A DNA stretch of 15,445 bases from Deltaproteobacteria bacterium. GTDB lineage: Bacteria; Desulfobacterota; JADFXK01. Below are positions 1 through 7,960 of this stretch, piece by piece. The notes under the pieces are model-generated. The model was given only the letters and a program-made list of their open reading frames with translations. It made no database searches and was not told the origin of the DNA. The stretch covers positions 4,815-20,259 of the forward strand of contig JADFYA010000002.1 in assembly GCA_015233285.1 (NCBI GenBank), given 5' to 3'. The position numbers were made by a program, and so were the translations under genes. Each line of letters begins with the position of its first letter. Position 1 is the first letter of the stretch.

Positions 1-219
1 GACGATATTTTTTCGGTTTACCAGAACAGCGCCCTTAGTCCCCTGGGCCAAAAAAGGAAAAAATTGTTCCTTCTTGTTTAATGAATCTCGAAAACACTCC
101 CTGATGCCGAGTTCCCCCGTAAATGGGTTGAGAAAGACAAATCCCGGCATCTCAGCCCCATGGGTCAGGTATAGGGTGATAGCAACTTTTTCTTTTTCGA
201 TTCTAAAACGGTCATCCAT
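1..219 (-). CDS. Unidentified protein, N-terminal 73 residues only (cut by window edge)
   Basis: The reading frame starts at an ATG at 219 and stays open through base 1, so only the first 73 residues are seen. An AGGA-type ribosome site lies about 9 bases upstream of the ATG. The visible part begins MDDRFRIEKEKVAITLYLTH and looks like a small beta-rich fold, with an element near residues 37-50 ending in SLNKKEQFF and a strand AVLVNRKNIV at the cut end. It loosely recalls small beta-barrel proteins of the DUF6812 type, but that is an impression only. It is the last gene of the pilT / PilU-like / zinc-ribbon run and starts 49 bases after the zinc-ribbon gene ends, so co-transcription is likely. 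Function unknown. Confidence 0.65.
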   Translation of the reverse strand, partial: MDDRFRIEKEKVAITLYLTHGAEMPGFVFLNPFTGELGIRECFRDSLNKKEQFFPFLAQGTKGAVLVNRKNIV

Positions 220-268
220 GTTTTGATTCCTAGGATCCCAAACCGGGTGAATACGATCCACGCCTCCT

Positions 269-892
269 CTAATTCTTGCCCAACTCCCGGAGACATTCAC
301 GATAGACCTTATAAAAACGAATGTTATCGGCAATTATTTTTTCAATAATCGGTTTAAAATTTTGTGAATCTTTATTATTGATTAAGGCGTTGACGCTTTT
401 GATGAATGCGGCCATATTATCAAAGGTCCGATATTTGTCCACCAAGACAATAACGACAATCTTCCGCCGAATGGCCATGGGCAGGTCGACCAGGTAGTCA
501 AGCACGGGATTGTCCTCCATTGAGGCACTGGGAAAGGTCTCATCCGTCAGAACAACCTCATATTGGGTAAACCGGACTTTGTTGGCCGCATCCAGCGGGT
601 CCTTAGCTCGGCTGACTTTGTAGCCAAGTTCTTCCAGGGCCGTTACGACCTTGTCCCGAGTTGGCGGATGAAGCACGCAAACCAGCGCGGGCTTGGCCCC
701 CTCTTCAAAAAAATCCAGGTCCTTAACATAATCAAGGGAAAAGGATGGTTCTTCCGCTTCCGGTCGTGGTTTAGGTTGAATAGATATCTTTCCCTGACAT
801 TTGGGACAGGTTAGAGATACCGGCCGGTCGGGGGGGATTTTGTCGTCCGGGATCTTCAGTCGCGTATTACAATTTTGGCAGGTAATCTCCAT
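269..892 (-). CDS. MJ0042-type zinc-ribbon protein with degenerate receiver-like domain
   Basis: A 207-residue protein. Residues 1-40 form a zinc ribbon of the MJ0042 type with paired cysteines C5/C8 and C29/C32. After a Pro/Glu-rich linker (about 38-66), residues 68-190 resemble a CheY-like receiver: a first strand PALVCVL, a helix, the strand EVVLTDETF with Asp117 at the position of the phospho-acceptor, and a hydrophobic fourth strand KIVVIVLV. The acidic pair normally found after the first strand is absent (HPP there instead), and the Thr/Ser of strand 4 is replaced by Val, so ordinary phosphotransfer is doubtful. It follows the PilU-like gene by 70 bases on the same strand, which suggests a regulatory or scaffolding role linked to the pilus motor. 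That role is inference. The ribosome site is weak (GAG-rich stretch just upstream of 892). Confidence 0.75.
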   Translation of the reverse strand: MEITCQNCNTRLKIPDDKIPPDRPVSLTCPKCQGKISIQPKPRPEAEEPSFSLDYVKDLDFFEEGAKPALVCVLHPPTRDKVVTALEELGYKVSRAKDPLDAANKVRFTQYEVVLTDETFPSASMEDNPVLDYLVDLPMAIRRKIVVIVLVDKYRTFDNMAAFIKSVNALINNKDSQNFKPIIEKIIADNIRFYKVYRECLRELGKN

Positions 893-962
893 ACTCGTTT
901 CTCATCGTCCTCATAAATCTTGATCGGATCGAATCATATTCTTCTTGCTCATCGCTAACCGG

Positions 963-2171
963 TTAACCCAAGGTGCGGGTCCTTTTGGCCCCCTTTGGTC
1001 CCGTGCTCCCACTTTGACTGTAACTTGTGTCCAGACCCAGGTCTTCAATATCTGTTGTCTTCTCTCCCCGGGAGGACTTGATATAATCAATTCCTCGGCC
1101 GACCACCGGTTTCCTGGAGGCATAAGCCATGGCTGTTTCATCAGTAATTATCTTATGCTGAAATTGTTCTAAGATATGGCTGTCAAATGTCTTCATGCCA
1201 TGAGTCTCGCCCTGGGAGATAATATCATAAAATGACTTATTCTCACTCTCGCCATTAAGGATAACTTCTTTAGACCGGATGTTGTTATAAAGGATCTCAA
1301 AAACCGCCACCCGGCCGCCACCGACTCTGGGCAAAAGCCTTTGACCGACAATCCATCGTACCGTATCGGCCAGGCGGACTCGAATTTGGCTCTCTTCGTT
1401 GGAGTCAAACATACCGATTATCCGGTTTATGGTCTGGCCGGCATCCACTGTATGCAAGGTACTAAAGACCAGGTGGCCGGTTTCGGCCGCGCTCATGGCG
1501 ATTTCCACCGTCTCCCGATCCCGCATTTCGCCGACCAGGATTATCTTCGGCGCTTGCCTCAGGGCCGCCCGCAGCCCACCTGCAAACGTATCAAAATCAG
1601 TGCCTAATTCTCTTTGATTAAATGTGGCGACTTTATGAGAATGGACGAACTCGACCGGATCTTCCAAAGTCACGATATGAACCGGCTGGGTCTCGTTAAT
1701 TGCGTCCAATAAGGCGGCCAAAGAAGTAGACTTACCACTCCCGGTAGCTCCGGTGACCAGCACGATACCGTTTTTTTCTTTGGCGATGTTCATGAATACT
1801 TTAGGCAAATTGAGATCGGCAATGGTCGGCACAATGGTCTCGAGTCGTCTCAGCACCGATGAATAACATTGCCGTTGGGAAAAAATGTTCACCCTGAAGC
1901 GAGCTTTTCCGGGGAGATAATAGGACAAGTCGCACGACCCGGCACTAATCAGGTTTTTAGTCAGGCGCCGGTCGGAATTGATCATATTCAAAACAAAGAT
2001 TTCAGTTTGAAAAGCGGTCAGGTTTTCTATCGGCGGGTTGGTCTCCACCGGCATGAGTACGCCGTCCGTTTCGACCTGGAAAGGACGACCCACGGTGATA
2101 TTCAGATCCGATACCCCTTTGTGGGATATCAACATAGTGGTCAAGAATTGATCGATTTCATTCTTGGTCAT
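963..2171 (-). CDS. PilT/PilU-family type IV pilus ATPase (PilU-like paralog)
   Basis: A hexameric secretion-ATPase subunit expected to act at the cytoplasmic base of a type IV pilus as an accessory retraction motor. With the ATG at 2171 the product is 402 residues. I prefer this start because AGGGGTG lies just upstream, while the in-frame ATG at 2198 has no ribosome site. Motifs seen: Walker A GATGSGKST (141-149), Asp box VTLEDPVEF (167-175), Walker B region ILVGEMRD (211-218), His box GHLVFSTLHT (232-241). The segment before Walker B reads RQAPKI where PilT has RQDPDI, and the C-terminal AIRNLIRE-type motif is not recognisable (NNIRSKEVIL instead). A hydrophilic tail of about 40 residues rich in Lys/Arg/Ser/Gly follows residue 360. 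These differences from the upstream pilT favour a PilU-like role, but assignment to PilU proper needs a tree. Confidence 0.88.
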   Translation of the reverse strand: MTKNEIDQFLTTMLISHKGVSDLNITVGRPFQVETDGVLMPVETNPPIENLTAFQTEIFVLNMINSDRRLTKNLISAGSCDLSYYLPGKARFRVNIFSQRQCYSSVLRRLETIVPTIADLNLPKVFMNIAKEKNGIVLVTGATGSGKSTSLAALLDAINETQPVHIVTLEDPVEFVHSHKVATFNQRELGTDFDTFAGGLRAALRQAPKIILVGEMRDRETVEIAMSAAETGHLVFSTLHTVDAGQTINRIIGMFDSNEESQIRVRLADTVRWIVGQRLLPRVGGGRVAVFEILYNNIRSKEVILNGESENKSFYDIISQGETHGMKTFDSHILEQFQHKIITDETAMAYASRKPVVGRGIDYIKSSRGEKTTDIEDLGLDTSYSQSGSTGPKGAKRTRTLG

Positions 2172-2285
2172 GTTCACCCCTAAACTTGCCTTCACCATCT
2201 TGGTGTGAAAGCTGTGGGACCCGGGGCCCTGGTGTAGAGTCTTCAGGTATGATTTACCAACGAACTCTGTTGCCGGCTACAGGAG

Positions 2286-3368
2286 CTAGGCTTCAGTGAA
2301 ATCGGCCGGGGGCGCGCTCAAAAACTGCAGAAACTTGTTTTTATCGATGGCCTTATTATAGGCTTCTTCGGGACCGATAATCTTTTTCTTAACAAATTCC
2401 ATGATGGCGTCATCCAGGGATTGCATCCCAAATTTCTTACCAGTCTGGATGGCTGAAGGAATTTGGAAAACTTTGGCTTCACGGATAAGATTTCGCACGG
2501 CCGTGGTGGCGATCATGATCTCCAGCGCAGCCACTCGGCCTTTTTTGTCAATTCTCTTGAACAAAGTCTGGGCGATAACCGCTCGGAGGCCGTCGGCCAA
2601 AGAAGACCGAACCTGGCCCTGCTGATTGGCCGGAAAGATATCGATCACCCGGTCGATGGTTTTGGCCGCGCTGGTCGTATGCAGAGTTCCAAACACCAGG
2701 TGGCCCGTATTGGATGCTTCCAAGGCCAGAGAGATGGTCTCCAGATCCCGCATTTCCCCAACCAGGATGATATCCGGATCCTGCCGCAAGGCCCCGCGCA
2801 AGGCCGCCGAAAAACTCTTGGTGTGGAGATGGACTTCACGGTGATTTATGATACAACCTTGAGGTCTGTGAACAAATTCAATGGGGTCTTCAATGGTGAT
2901 GATGTGATCTCGCCGAATCTTGTTGGCCTCGTCAACGATTGCCGCCAGGGTGGTCGATTTACCGCTACCCGTCGGCCCGGTAACTAGAACCATACCTTTG
3001 GGAAGGGTCGCCAACTTCTTCACTACGTTTGGTAAACCCAACTGATCAGCCGTCAGAACTTCACTTGGGATTTCCCGGAATACCGCTCCCACCCCATTTT
3101 TTTGCCTGAAATAATTGGCTCGATACCTGGCCAATCCCGGTATTTCATACCCAAAATCTATGTCTCCGGTTTCCTCGAATTCCTTTATTTTTTCTTCCGT
3201 TGTGATCTCATAGAGCAAGCTTTTCAATTCGTCATTAGACAGAACATGATATTTAACTCGCTCAACCTCGCCACGGATTCTCATAGCCGGTTGAGTACCC
3301 GCCGCCAAATGCAAGTCAGACCCGCCTTGTTCATGAAGTAGTTTGAAAAAGGCATCGATCCGGGCCAT
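2286..3368 (-). CDS. pilT: Type IV pilus retraction ATPase PilT
   Basis: The 360-residue length is typical of PilT, the cytoplasmic motor that depolymerises type IV pili and powers twitching motility. The ATG at 3368 is preceded by AAGGAGAG at good spacing. All family motifs are intact: N-terminal GGSDLHLAAG (15-24), Walker A GPTGSGKST (131-139), Asp box ITIEDPIEF (157-165), Walker B DIILVGEMRD (199-208), His box GHLVFGTLHTT (222-232), and the PilT-specific AVRNLIRE motif (290-297). It is followed after 114 bases by the PilU-like paralog, an order also known from Pseudomonas (pilT then pilU). No convincing sigma70 or sigma54 promoter was found in the 132 bases upstream. No pilin or assembly ATPase gene is in the window. 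Confidence 0.95.
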   Translation of the reverse strand: MARIDAFFKLLHEQGGSDLHLAAGTQPAMRIRGEVERVKYHVLSNDELKSLLYEITTEEKIKEFEETGDIDFGYEIPGLARYRANYFRQKNGVGAVFREIPSEVLTADQLGLPNVVKKLATLPKGMVLVTGPTGSGKSTTLAAIVDEANKIRRDHIITIEDPIEFVHRPQGCIINHREVHLHTKSFSAALRGALRQDPDIILVGEMRDLETISLALEASNTGHLVFGTLHTTSAAKTIDRVIDIFPANQQGQVRSSLADGLRAVIAQTLFKRIDKKGRVAALEIMIATTAVRNLIREAKVFQIPSAIQTGKKFGMQSLDDAIMEFVKKKIIGPEEAYNKAIDKNKFLQFLSAPPADFTEA

Positions 3369-3500
3369 CTACTCTCTCCTTAACTATCCGTTTGTGATTC
3401 AATCATGAAAAAAATCGATCCGCCGGCCGAACGTCTATGTGTCGTGAAAGAAAAAGCGACCGGCCCAATCCCAACTCCTCCAACCTCAGTCTACGGCCGG

Positions 3501-3899
3501 CTACCTTGACCAGCGGCCATTCCGCTCCCGCCGCAACTCAATGACCTCTATCCGGCCCCGATCCTTCACCCGCAAGTTAAGCACACAACTTACAGCCGAA
3601 ATGATCACCGACCCGAGAATAGCCGATAAAAAATTGGACACATAGAATCCTTTGACCAGGGAAGAGACCAATTGAAGCATTAATCCGTTAAGAACCAGGG
3701 CAAACAATCCCAAGGTCAAGACGGTCAGCGGGAGAGTCAACAAAAAAAGGACCGGCCTGATAAAGGCATTCAAAATACCCAGAATCGCGGCCGCAACCAA
3801 CGCGGAAGCAAAATCCTGAACGTAAATGCCGGGTATTAAAAAAGAAGCCAGGATCAACGCCATGGTCATGATTAGCCATCTGATCAAAATCCCATTCAT
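3501..3899 (-). CDS. Phage-holin-IV-like small membrane protein (COG1950 / YvlD type)
   Basis: A 132-residue integral membrane protein with about four hydrophobic segments (roughly 4-23, 30-47, 50-77, 88-108) and a charged, Arg-rich cytoplasmic-looking tail (110-132). The sequence NAFIRPV (44-50) followed by LPLTVLTLGLFALVLNGLML is the signature of the broad 'phage holin family / DUF360-YvlD' membrane proteins. These are common chromosomal genes of unknown function and, despite the name, usually not phage-derived. The start at 3899 has AGAAGG about 6 bases upstream. A strong extended -10 promoter (4048-4076) lies before it, so it probably begins its own transcript, perhaps reading on into pilT 132 bases downstream. 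Function not known. Confidence 0.85.
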   Translation of the reverse strand: MNGILIRWLIMTMALILASFLIPGIYVQDFASALVAAAILGILNAFIRPVLFLLTLPLTVLTLGLFALVLNGLMLQLVSSLVKGFYVSNFLSAILGSVIISAVSCVLNLRVKDRGRIEVIELRRERNGRWSR

Positions 3900-4047
3900 G
3901 TTTACCTTCTAGGCCGGGTATTTCTCCCCAACCCCCAACACGGGAACCACCATGTGACCATATTTATTTCAGGCTCACCCTATCCGAGGCCGGCCGGCCA
4001 GGCTGGTCCAACCGGAAAACCTGGCGATTTTGATCATTAAATAATAT

Positions 4048-4076
4048 TTTATACCATACCCCAGGTACAAAAACAA
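4048..4076 (-). promoter_or_regulatory. Predicted sigma70 promoter (extended -10) for the holin-like gene
   Basis: On the minus strand, TTGTTT (4071-4076) is separated by exactly 17 bases from TATAAA (4048-4053), and the -10 is preceded by TG-G, the extended -10 element. Five of six -10 bases match consensus; the -35 matches only three. It sits in the 246-base gap between purB and the holin-like gene, about 150 bases before the latter's start codon. Confidence 0.55.
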
Positions 4077-4110
4077 GACCTTTTGATTTTCATGCGGCTT
4101 GTTCAGCACC

Positions 4111-4130
4111 GGATCCGAAAACCCGGACCC
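4111..4130 (-). other. Hairpin just after purB, possible weak terminator
   Basis: Sixteen bases after the purB stop codon, the minus strand can form a 7-base-pair stem (GGGTCCG with CGGATCC, one G-U pair) around a 6-base loop. No run of T follows, so it is not a standard intrinsic terminator. The rest of the purB-to-holin gap (3900-4145) holds the predicted promoter at 4048-4076 and a 12-base palindrome of three GGCC units at 3988-3999. Confidence 0.3.
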
Positions 4131-4145
4131 CGGCCCCTCACGCGG

Positions 4146-5441
4146 CTATTGGCCGAATACTCGTTTAAAAACAGTGTCAACATGTTTCAAGTGATAAGCC
4201 AGATCAAAGAGATGATCCAACTCTTCCCGGTTGAGAAACCTGGTGATGTCGGGATCCGCGGCCAGTAGTTCTTTGAAGTCCGCCTGGGTTTCCCAAGACT
4301 TCATCGCCTTGGCCTGGACCAACGCGTAAGCATCTTCCCGAATGCACCCTTTGTCTATCAAAGCCAACAAGACTTGTTGGGAGAAAAATAGACCCTTAGT
4401 CCGATCCAGATTTTCCCGCATTCGATCCGGGTAGACCACCAACCGTTTAATCAAGCCGGTTATCCGGTTTAGCATATAGTCAAGCAGAATGGTGCTGTCC
4501 GGCCCGATGACTCGTTCCACCGACGAATGGCTGATATCGCGCTCGTGCCACAAAGCCTCGTTCTCCAGGGCGGCCATGGCATAGGACCGGATAAGTCGAG
4601 ACAGACCGGAGATATTCTCACTGCCGATAGGATTGCGTTTGTGGGGCATGGCCGATGAACCCTTTTGGCCCTGGCTGAACGGTTCTTCCGCCTCCATGAC
4701 TTCCGTCCGCTGGAGATGGCGGATTTCCACGGACATCTTCTCCAATGTCCCGGCCACTATGGCCAGTGTGGTAAAGTATTGGGCATGCCGATCCCGTTGC
4801 AGTATCTGGGTAGATGCCGGCGCCGGGGTCAGCCTCAATTCCTGACAGACTAATTCCTCCACTTTCGGCGGAATGTTGGCAAAGGTGCCCACGGCCCCGG
4901 AGACCATCCCATAATTAATGACCTCCCTGGCTTGTCTCAACCGAGTCTCATTCCTGGCCATTTCGTCATACCATACGGCCAGTTTCAGCCCAAATGTAAT
5001 TGGTTCGGCATGGATGCCATGGGACCGGCCGATCATCAGGGTCTCTTTGTGTTCAAATGCCCTGTCCTTGATGGCCTCCTTTAAGGCTAAGACGTCATCG
5101 ATCAAAATGTCCATAGCCTCCCGCAACTGGAGAGCGAAACCGGTGTCAAGCACATCCGAAGAGGTCATCCCCATATGCACATATCGGGAGGATGGTCCGA
5201 TGTTTTCGGCCAGATTGGTCGTGAAGGCAATCACGTCATGTTTGGTGACCTGCTCAATTTCATCAATTCGTTTTACATCAAAGGCAGCCTTCAGCGCAAT
5301 CTCGGTTGCGGCTGATCGAGGGATCATACCCAGTTCGGCCATGGCCCGCACCACGGCCAACTCCACTTCCAGCCACTTCCGATACTTGTTCTCAAGCGCC
5401 CAAATGTGCCCCATGTTACTTCTAGTATAGCGTTCAATCAT
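4146..5441 (-). CDS. purB: Adenylosuccinate lyase
   Basis: Cytosolic purine biosynthesis enzyme of the fumarase/aspartase superfamily. It cleaves SAICAR to AICAR plus fumarate, and adenylosuccinate to AMP plus fumarate. The product is 431 residues, the usual length of the Bacillus-type enzyme. The ATG at 5441 is chosen over an upstream in-frame start at 5546 because GAGGAG lies 7 bases before it and the family N-terminus (MIERYTR) begins there. Key regions: TSSDVLDT (93-100), GRSHGIHAEP (138-147) with the general-acid histidine His141, and the signature loop GSSAMPHKRNP (261-271) carrying the catalytic serine (262/263). It stands between the glycosyltransferase and the holin-like gene with 144 and 246 bases on either side, so it may be a single transcription unit. 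No other purine genes are visible. Confidence 0.96.
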   Translation of the reverse strand: MIERYTRSNMGHIWALENKYRKWLEVELAVVRAMAELGMIPRSAATEIALKAAFDVKRIDEIEQVTKHDVIAFTTNLAENIGPSSRYVHMGMTSSDVLDTGFALQLREAMDILIDDVLALKEAIKDRAFEHKETLMIGRSHGIHAEPITFGLKLAVWYDEMARNETRLRQAREVINYGMVSGAVGTFANIPPKVEELVCQELRLTPAPASTQILQRDRHAQYFTTLAIVAGTLEKMSVEIRHLQRTEVMEAEEPFSQGQKGSSAMPHKRNPIGSENISGLSRLIRSYAMAALENEALWHERDISHSSVERVIGPDSTILLDYMLNRITGLIKRLVVYPDRMRENLDRTKGLFFSQQVLLALIDKGCIREDAYALVQAKAMKSWETQADFKELLAADPDITRFLNREELDHLFDLAYHLKHVDTVFKRVFGQ

Positions 5442-5585
5442 GTCAAACTCCTCAATTTTAGACCAGATAAACTGGAAAACAAAAACGGCCGCCCTCAAGT
5501 CAGCGACGTCGCCGTCACCGGCTCGGCTAGTGGGTCTGCGGAGCACATGCCGCTATTGACTGTCACTAAACTAAATTTCTGATAG

Positions 5586-7745
5586 TTAGTCAACTTCATT
5601 ATCCTTGGACGCTTCCGCCACCGCGGTCTTGAAGAAGTCTTCCAGTTCCCGGACTACCTGGATATCCTCAAATATCAGGTGATTATTACTCATAATTTTC
5701 TGGTGGATATCTTCCCGGTAAAGACTATCCGTGCCCAGTCGGACAGCCAGGTCTATGTACTCCTGAAGGCTGGAGGCGACACAATCATTCATCTCCATCT
5801 TCCGATAAAGGGCGCCGGTCATCCGACCCCGCATGAACTGTCCCGGCCAGGTCACAATTGGAATCCCCACAGCCAGTCCTTCATAGGTGGTGTTCCCTCC
5901 CCCAAAAGGAAAGGTGTCCAACATCACGTCCGACCCGGCCATGAGGCTCAGGTAATCATCAAAAGCCATTCGAGGCAAAAAGATCACTCTATCGGCCACA
6001 TCAGGCATAGTCTGCTTAAACCGTTGGGCCAACAAATCGCTCCAGTGTTTATGAGGCCCATGCACCAAAACTATCAATCCGGCCCCATCGGCCCGCAGTA
6101 TTTCCGCCATGGCCTGATCAAACTCTGGGTGAATTTTATAGAGACTCTGGGGGCAGATATAGATATGCCGATCTCCAGGTAGATTAAAATGCGACCTATC
6201 CTGAAATCCGTCGGGTAAGACCGGCCGATAGTAATAGGCCGGCGGAGAAGTCAACCGGATTAATCTTTCGGTGTAGTGACCGTCACCGGCCGGGGTCTCA
6301 AACCCATCACAGGAGATGAAATAGTCAACCGTATCAATCCCCGTGGTCACCGGATGGCCCCAGGTGACGCACTGCACCGGAGCCAATCGTGAAAAAGCCA
6401 GAAAATAAGTCACCGTATCCATTCCGATGTCGGTGAACAGGAGGACGTCCAATTCCTGCCGGATGACCACCTGCCGGATGACCTCCAAATCTCCGGTTAA
6501 ATCAAAGAAAACATCGGCGCTGCTTCTGATAAAATTTGAAATTTCATCTTGATGCCGACCAATTGAAAACACCGTCACGGCAAAGCGTTCCCGCGACAGT
6601 TGGGCGATCAAGCCGCGGCAGATCTTTCCGATGGTATGGTTTCTGAAATGTGACGAAATAAAACCAATCTTAATTTTTCGATGCTCAGCCCCGTCGGGTT
6701 TCATCACGGGCAGGGGTGAAGGACGATAAGCGGAACGAATCACAGCCGCCAGTTGCCGCTGCACTGAAATATCATTTAACCCCTGGTAAACTGATAAAAA
6801 ATTGCTCACGCCGATCTCGACCAGCGGGTGGTCTATGGTCAAGGTTTCGTTGCTCAGGGCCATTAGTTCATCTTCGAGACGTTGGCGGCATCTGGTTAAA
6901 TCAGCCATCGACTCATAGACCCGAGGCAATACCAGCGCTTTTCTTATTTTTAACCCGGAGGTGGGGCTGAGGCTCAACGCCTGGGAAAACGCGGCGATGG
7001 CTTCCTCGGCTTTTCCTTGTTCCGCCGTTAGGCTTCCCAAATTGTAAAATGCCCGGTAAAAGTCAGGCTTTATTCGGGTCGCCTCCTGATAATGGGCCAC
7101 CGCCAGATCAAACTCGGAAATATTCTTGTATGCCACGCCCAGATTGAAATGGGTCATAAAATCATTAGGTTTAATCCTAACCAGAGCTAGATACTGTTCA
7201 ATTGCCCCAGCGTAGTCGCCGTGCTCGAAAAGCAGGCTGCTCAGGTTGTATCGGGCCTCAGCAAAATTAGAGTCTGAGTCAATCGCTTGCCGGTACCGTT
7301 CGCCGGCCTCACCGTCATGACCCATTTTCTTTAAGATAATGCCTAAATTATAGTACGCCTGAGTATAGTCCGGGCGCAATCGAATGGCCTCTTGGTATTC
7401 CCCCCTGGCCTCATTCAAGCGTCCCGCCAAACCCAACGCCACTCCCTTATTCAAGTGAAAATCAGGTGAATCCGGGGCTAAGGCCAGGGCCCGGTCGAAA
7501 TAGTCCACAGCCTGCTCCAACCGGCTGCGCCGGATTTGAACCAACCCCAGGAGATGCCAGGCATGGGCAAAATTAGGGTCCTTATCTAATAATTGCCGCC
7601 CCATTGTCTCGGCCCGGTTTAACTGTCCAGCCTTGAAACATTGTTCCGCCTCGATCAAGGAATTCATCAGTTCAGGAGGGTTGTCCACCACTGTTGGCTG
7701 TGCGGGCCTACTTTTTTTGCGTACTTTTATTTTTATCTTGCTCAT
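5586..7745 (-). CDS. TPR protein with OGT-type glycosyltransferase domain (GT41-like)
   Basis: A predicted cytosolic peptide glycosyltransferase of the O-GlcNAc-transferase (SPINDLY/GT41) type, 719 residues from the ATG at 7745. An in-frame TTG at 7763 has no ribosome site; GAAGAG lies 10 bases before the ATG. After a basic N-terminus, seven tetratricopeptide repeats fill about 28-264 (typical unit: AYYNLGIILKKMG then a second helix ending in a PDY/PNF turn). The catalytic half (about 355-700) contains FISSHFRNHTIG (362-373), whose His370 aligns by eye with the OGT active-site histidine region; WGHPVTTG; the LYKIHP motif (535-540) with the conserved UDP-contacting Lys; and DTFPFGGGNTTYEG followed by GIPIVTWPG. 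The nearby pilus ATPase genes make a pilin or surface-protein acceptor plausible, but that is inference. HMW1C-type N-glucosylation is a less likely alternative because of the TPR array. Confidence 0.88.
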   Translation of the reverse strand: MSKIKIKVRKKSRPAQPTVVDNPPELMNSLIEAEQCFKAGQLNRAETMGRQLLDKDPNFAHAWHLLGLVQIRRSRLEQAVDYFDRALALAPDSPDFHLNKGVALGLAGRLNEARGEYQEAIRLRPDYTQAYYNLGIILKKMGHDGEAGERYRQAIDSDSNFAEARYNLSSLLFEHGDYAGAIEQYLALVRIKPNDFMTHFNLGVAYKNISEFDLAVAHYQEATRIKPDFYRAFYNLGSLTAEQGKAEEAIAAFSQALSLSPTSGLKIRKALVLPRVYESMADLTRCRQRLEDELMALSNETLTIDHPLVEIGVSNFLSVYQGLNDISVQRQLAAVIRSAYRPSPLPVMKPDGAEHRKIKIGFISSHFRNHTIGKICRGLIAQLSRERFAVTVFSIGRHQDEISNFIRSSADVFFDLTGDLEVIRQVVIRQELDVLLFTDIGMDTVTYFLAFSRLAPVQCVTWGHPVTTGIDTVDYFISCDGFETPAGDGHYTERLIRLTSPPAYYYRPVLPDGFQDRSHFNLPGDRHIYICPQSLYKIHPEFDQAMAEILRADGAGLIVLVHGPHKHWSDLLAQRFKQTMPDVADRVIFLPRMAFDDYLSLMAGSDVMLDTFPFGGGNTTYEGLAVGIPIVTWPGQFMRGRMTGALYRKMEMNDCVASSLQEYIDLAVRLGTDSLYREDIHQKIMSNNHLIFEDIQVVRELEDFFKTAVAEASKDNEVD

Positions 7746-7823
7746 CTGATTATAACTCTTCAAAAAAAGTTCATAGGAGGATGTTTGGTCAGGTAATCGG
7801 ACAACTGGGAATAAAGGACCTGG

Positions 7824-7843
7824 TCCGGCTTAGAACGGCCGGA
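7824..7843. other. Short inverted repeat in the leader of the glycosyltransferase gene
   Basis: TCCGGC and GCCGGA form a perfect 6-base-pair stem around an 8-base loop. It lies about 80 bases before the glycosyltransferase start codon and 29 bases from the larger hairpin at 7873-7908. Either strand could fold it. Confidence 0.35.
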
Positions 7844-7872
7844 AGGAATATCGGGCTGGATGTTTTTATGTG

Positions 7873-7908
7873 GCGAAGGGCCATCGCTGAGTGGCCATGG
7901 CCCTTCGC
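7873..7908. repeat. Perfect 12-bp inverted repeat (hairpin) between PspA-like and glycosyltransferase genes
   Basis: GCGAAGGGCCAT and its exact complement ATGGCCCTTCGC are separated by 12 bases. It sits 52 bases after the PspA-like stop codon in a 215-base gap. Read on the minus strand, the stem is followed by CACATAAAAACA, with no T run, so it is not a classical intrinsic terminator. It could be a factor-assisted terminator, an RNA-stabilising 3' end for the yjf-like transcript, or an intergenic repeat element. Apart from this and the smaller stem at 7824-7843, I see no gene in 7746-7960. Confidence 0.5.
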
Positions 7909-7960
7909 TTGATGAAATGATGCTCCGGAGGTTTGCCGACTCTAGACGGCATTGCGTAGA

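Noticed and set aside
956..968. Overlapping palindromes (TAACCGGTTA and GGTTAACC) at the end of the PilU-like gene.
   Set aside because: They overlap the stop codon, are very short, and fit no known binding site or attachment site.
2463..2987. A 174-codon plus-strand open frame inside pilT.
   Set aside because: It is antisense to intact PilT motifs, has no ribosome site and no recognisable domain.
3501..3899. The holin-like protein as a sign of a prophage.
   Set aside because: This family is mostly chromosomal despite its name, and no lysin, integrase or structural phage gene is near.
4918..5430. A 170-codon plus-strand open frame inside purB.
   Set aside because: It is antisense to a well-conserved enzyme and its product is Ser/Ile/Thr-rich without any domain; typical of a shadow frame.
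5503..5512. A perfect 10-base palindrome (GCGACGTCGC) in the gap before purB.
   Set aside because: Without a loop it cannot form a terminator, and no known operator matches it; short palindromes like this arise by chance in GC-rich DNA.
7749..7754. A perfect TATAAT on the minus strand just before the glycosyltransferase ATG.
   Set aside because: It ends only 3 bases before the ATG, so the transcript would start inside the gene, and no -35 hexamer lies 17 bases upstream. Probably chance.
7781..7912. A 43-residue plus-strand open frame whose ATG directly follows AGGAGG and whose stop abuts the 12-bp hairpin.
   Set aside because: The ribosome site touches the ATG with no spacer, the strand is opposite to every other gene, and the peptide resembles nothing I know. 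I keep it only as a note; conservation in relatives would revive it.
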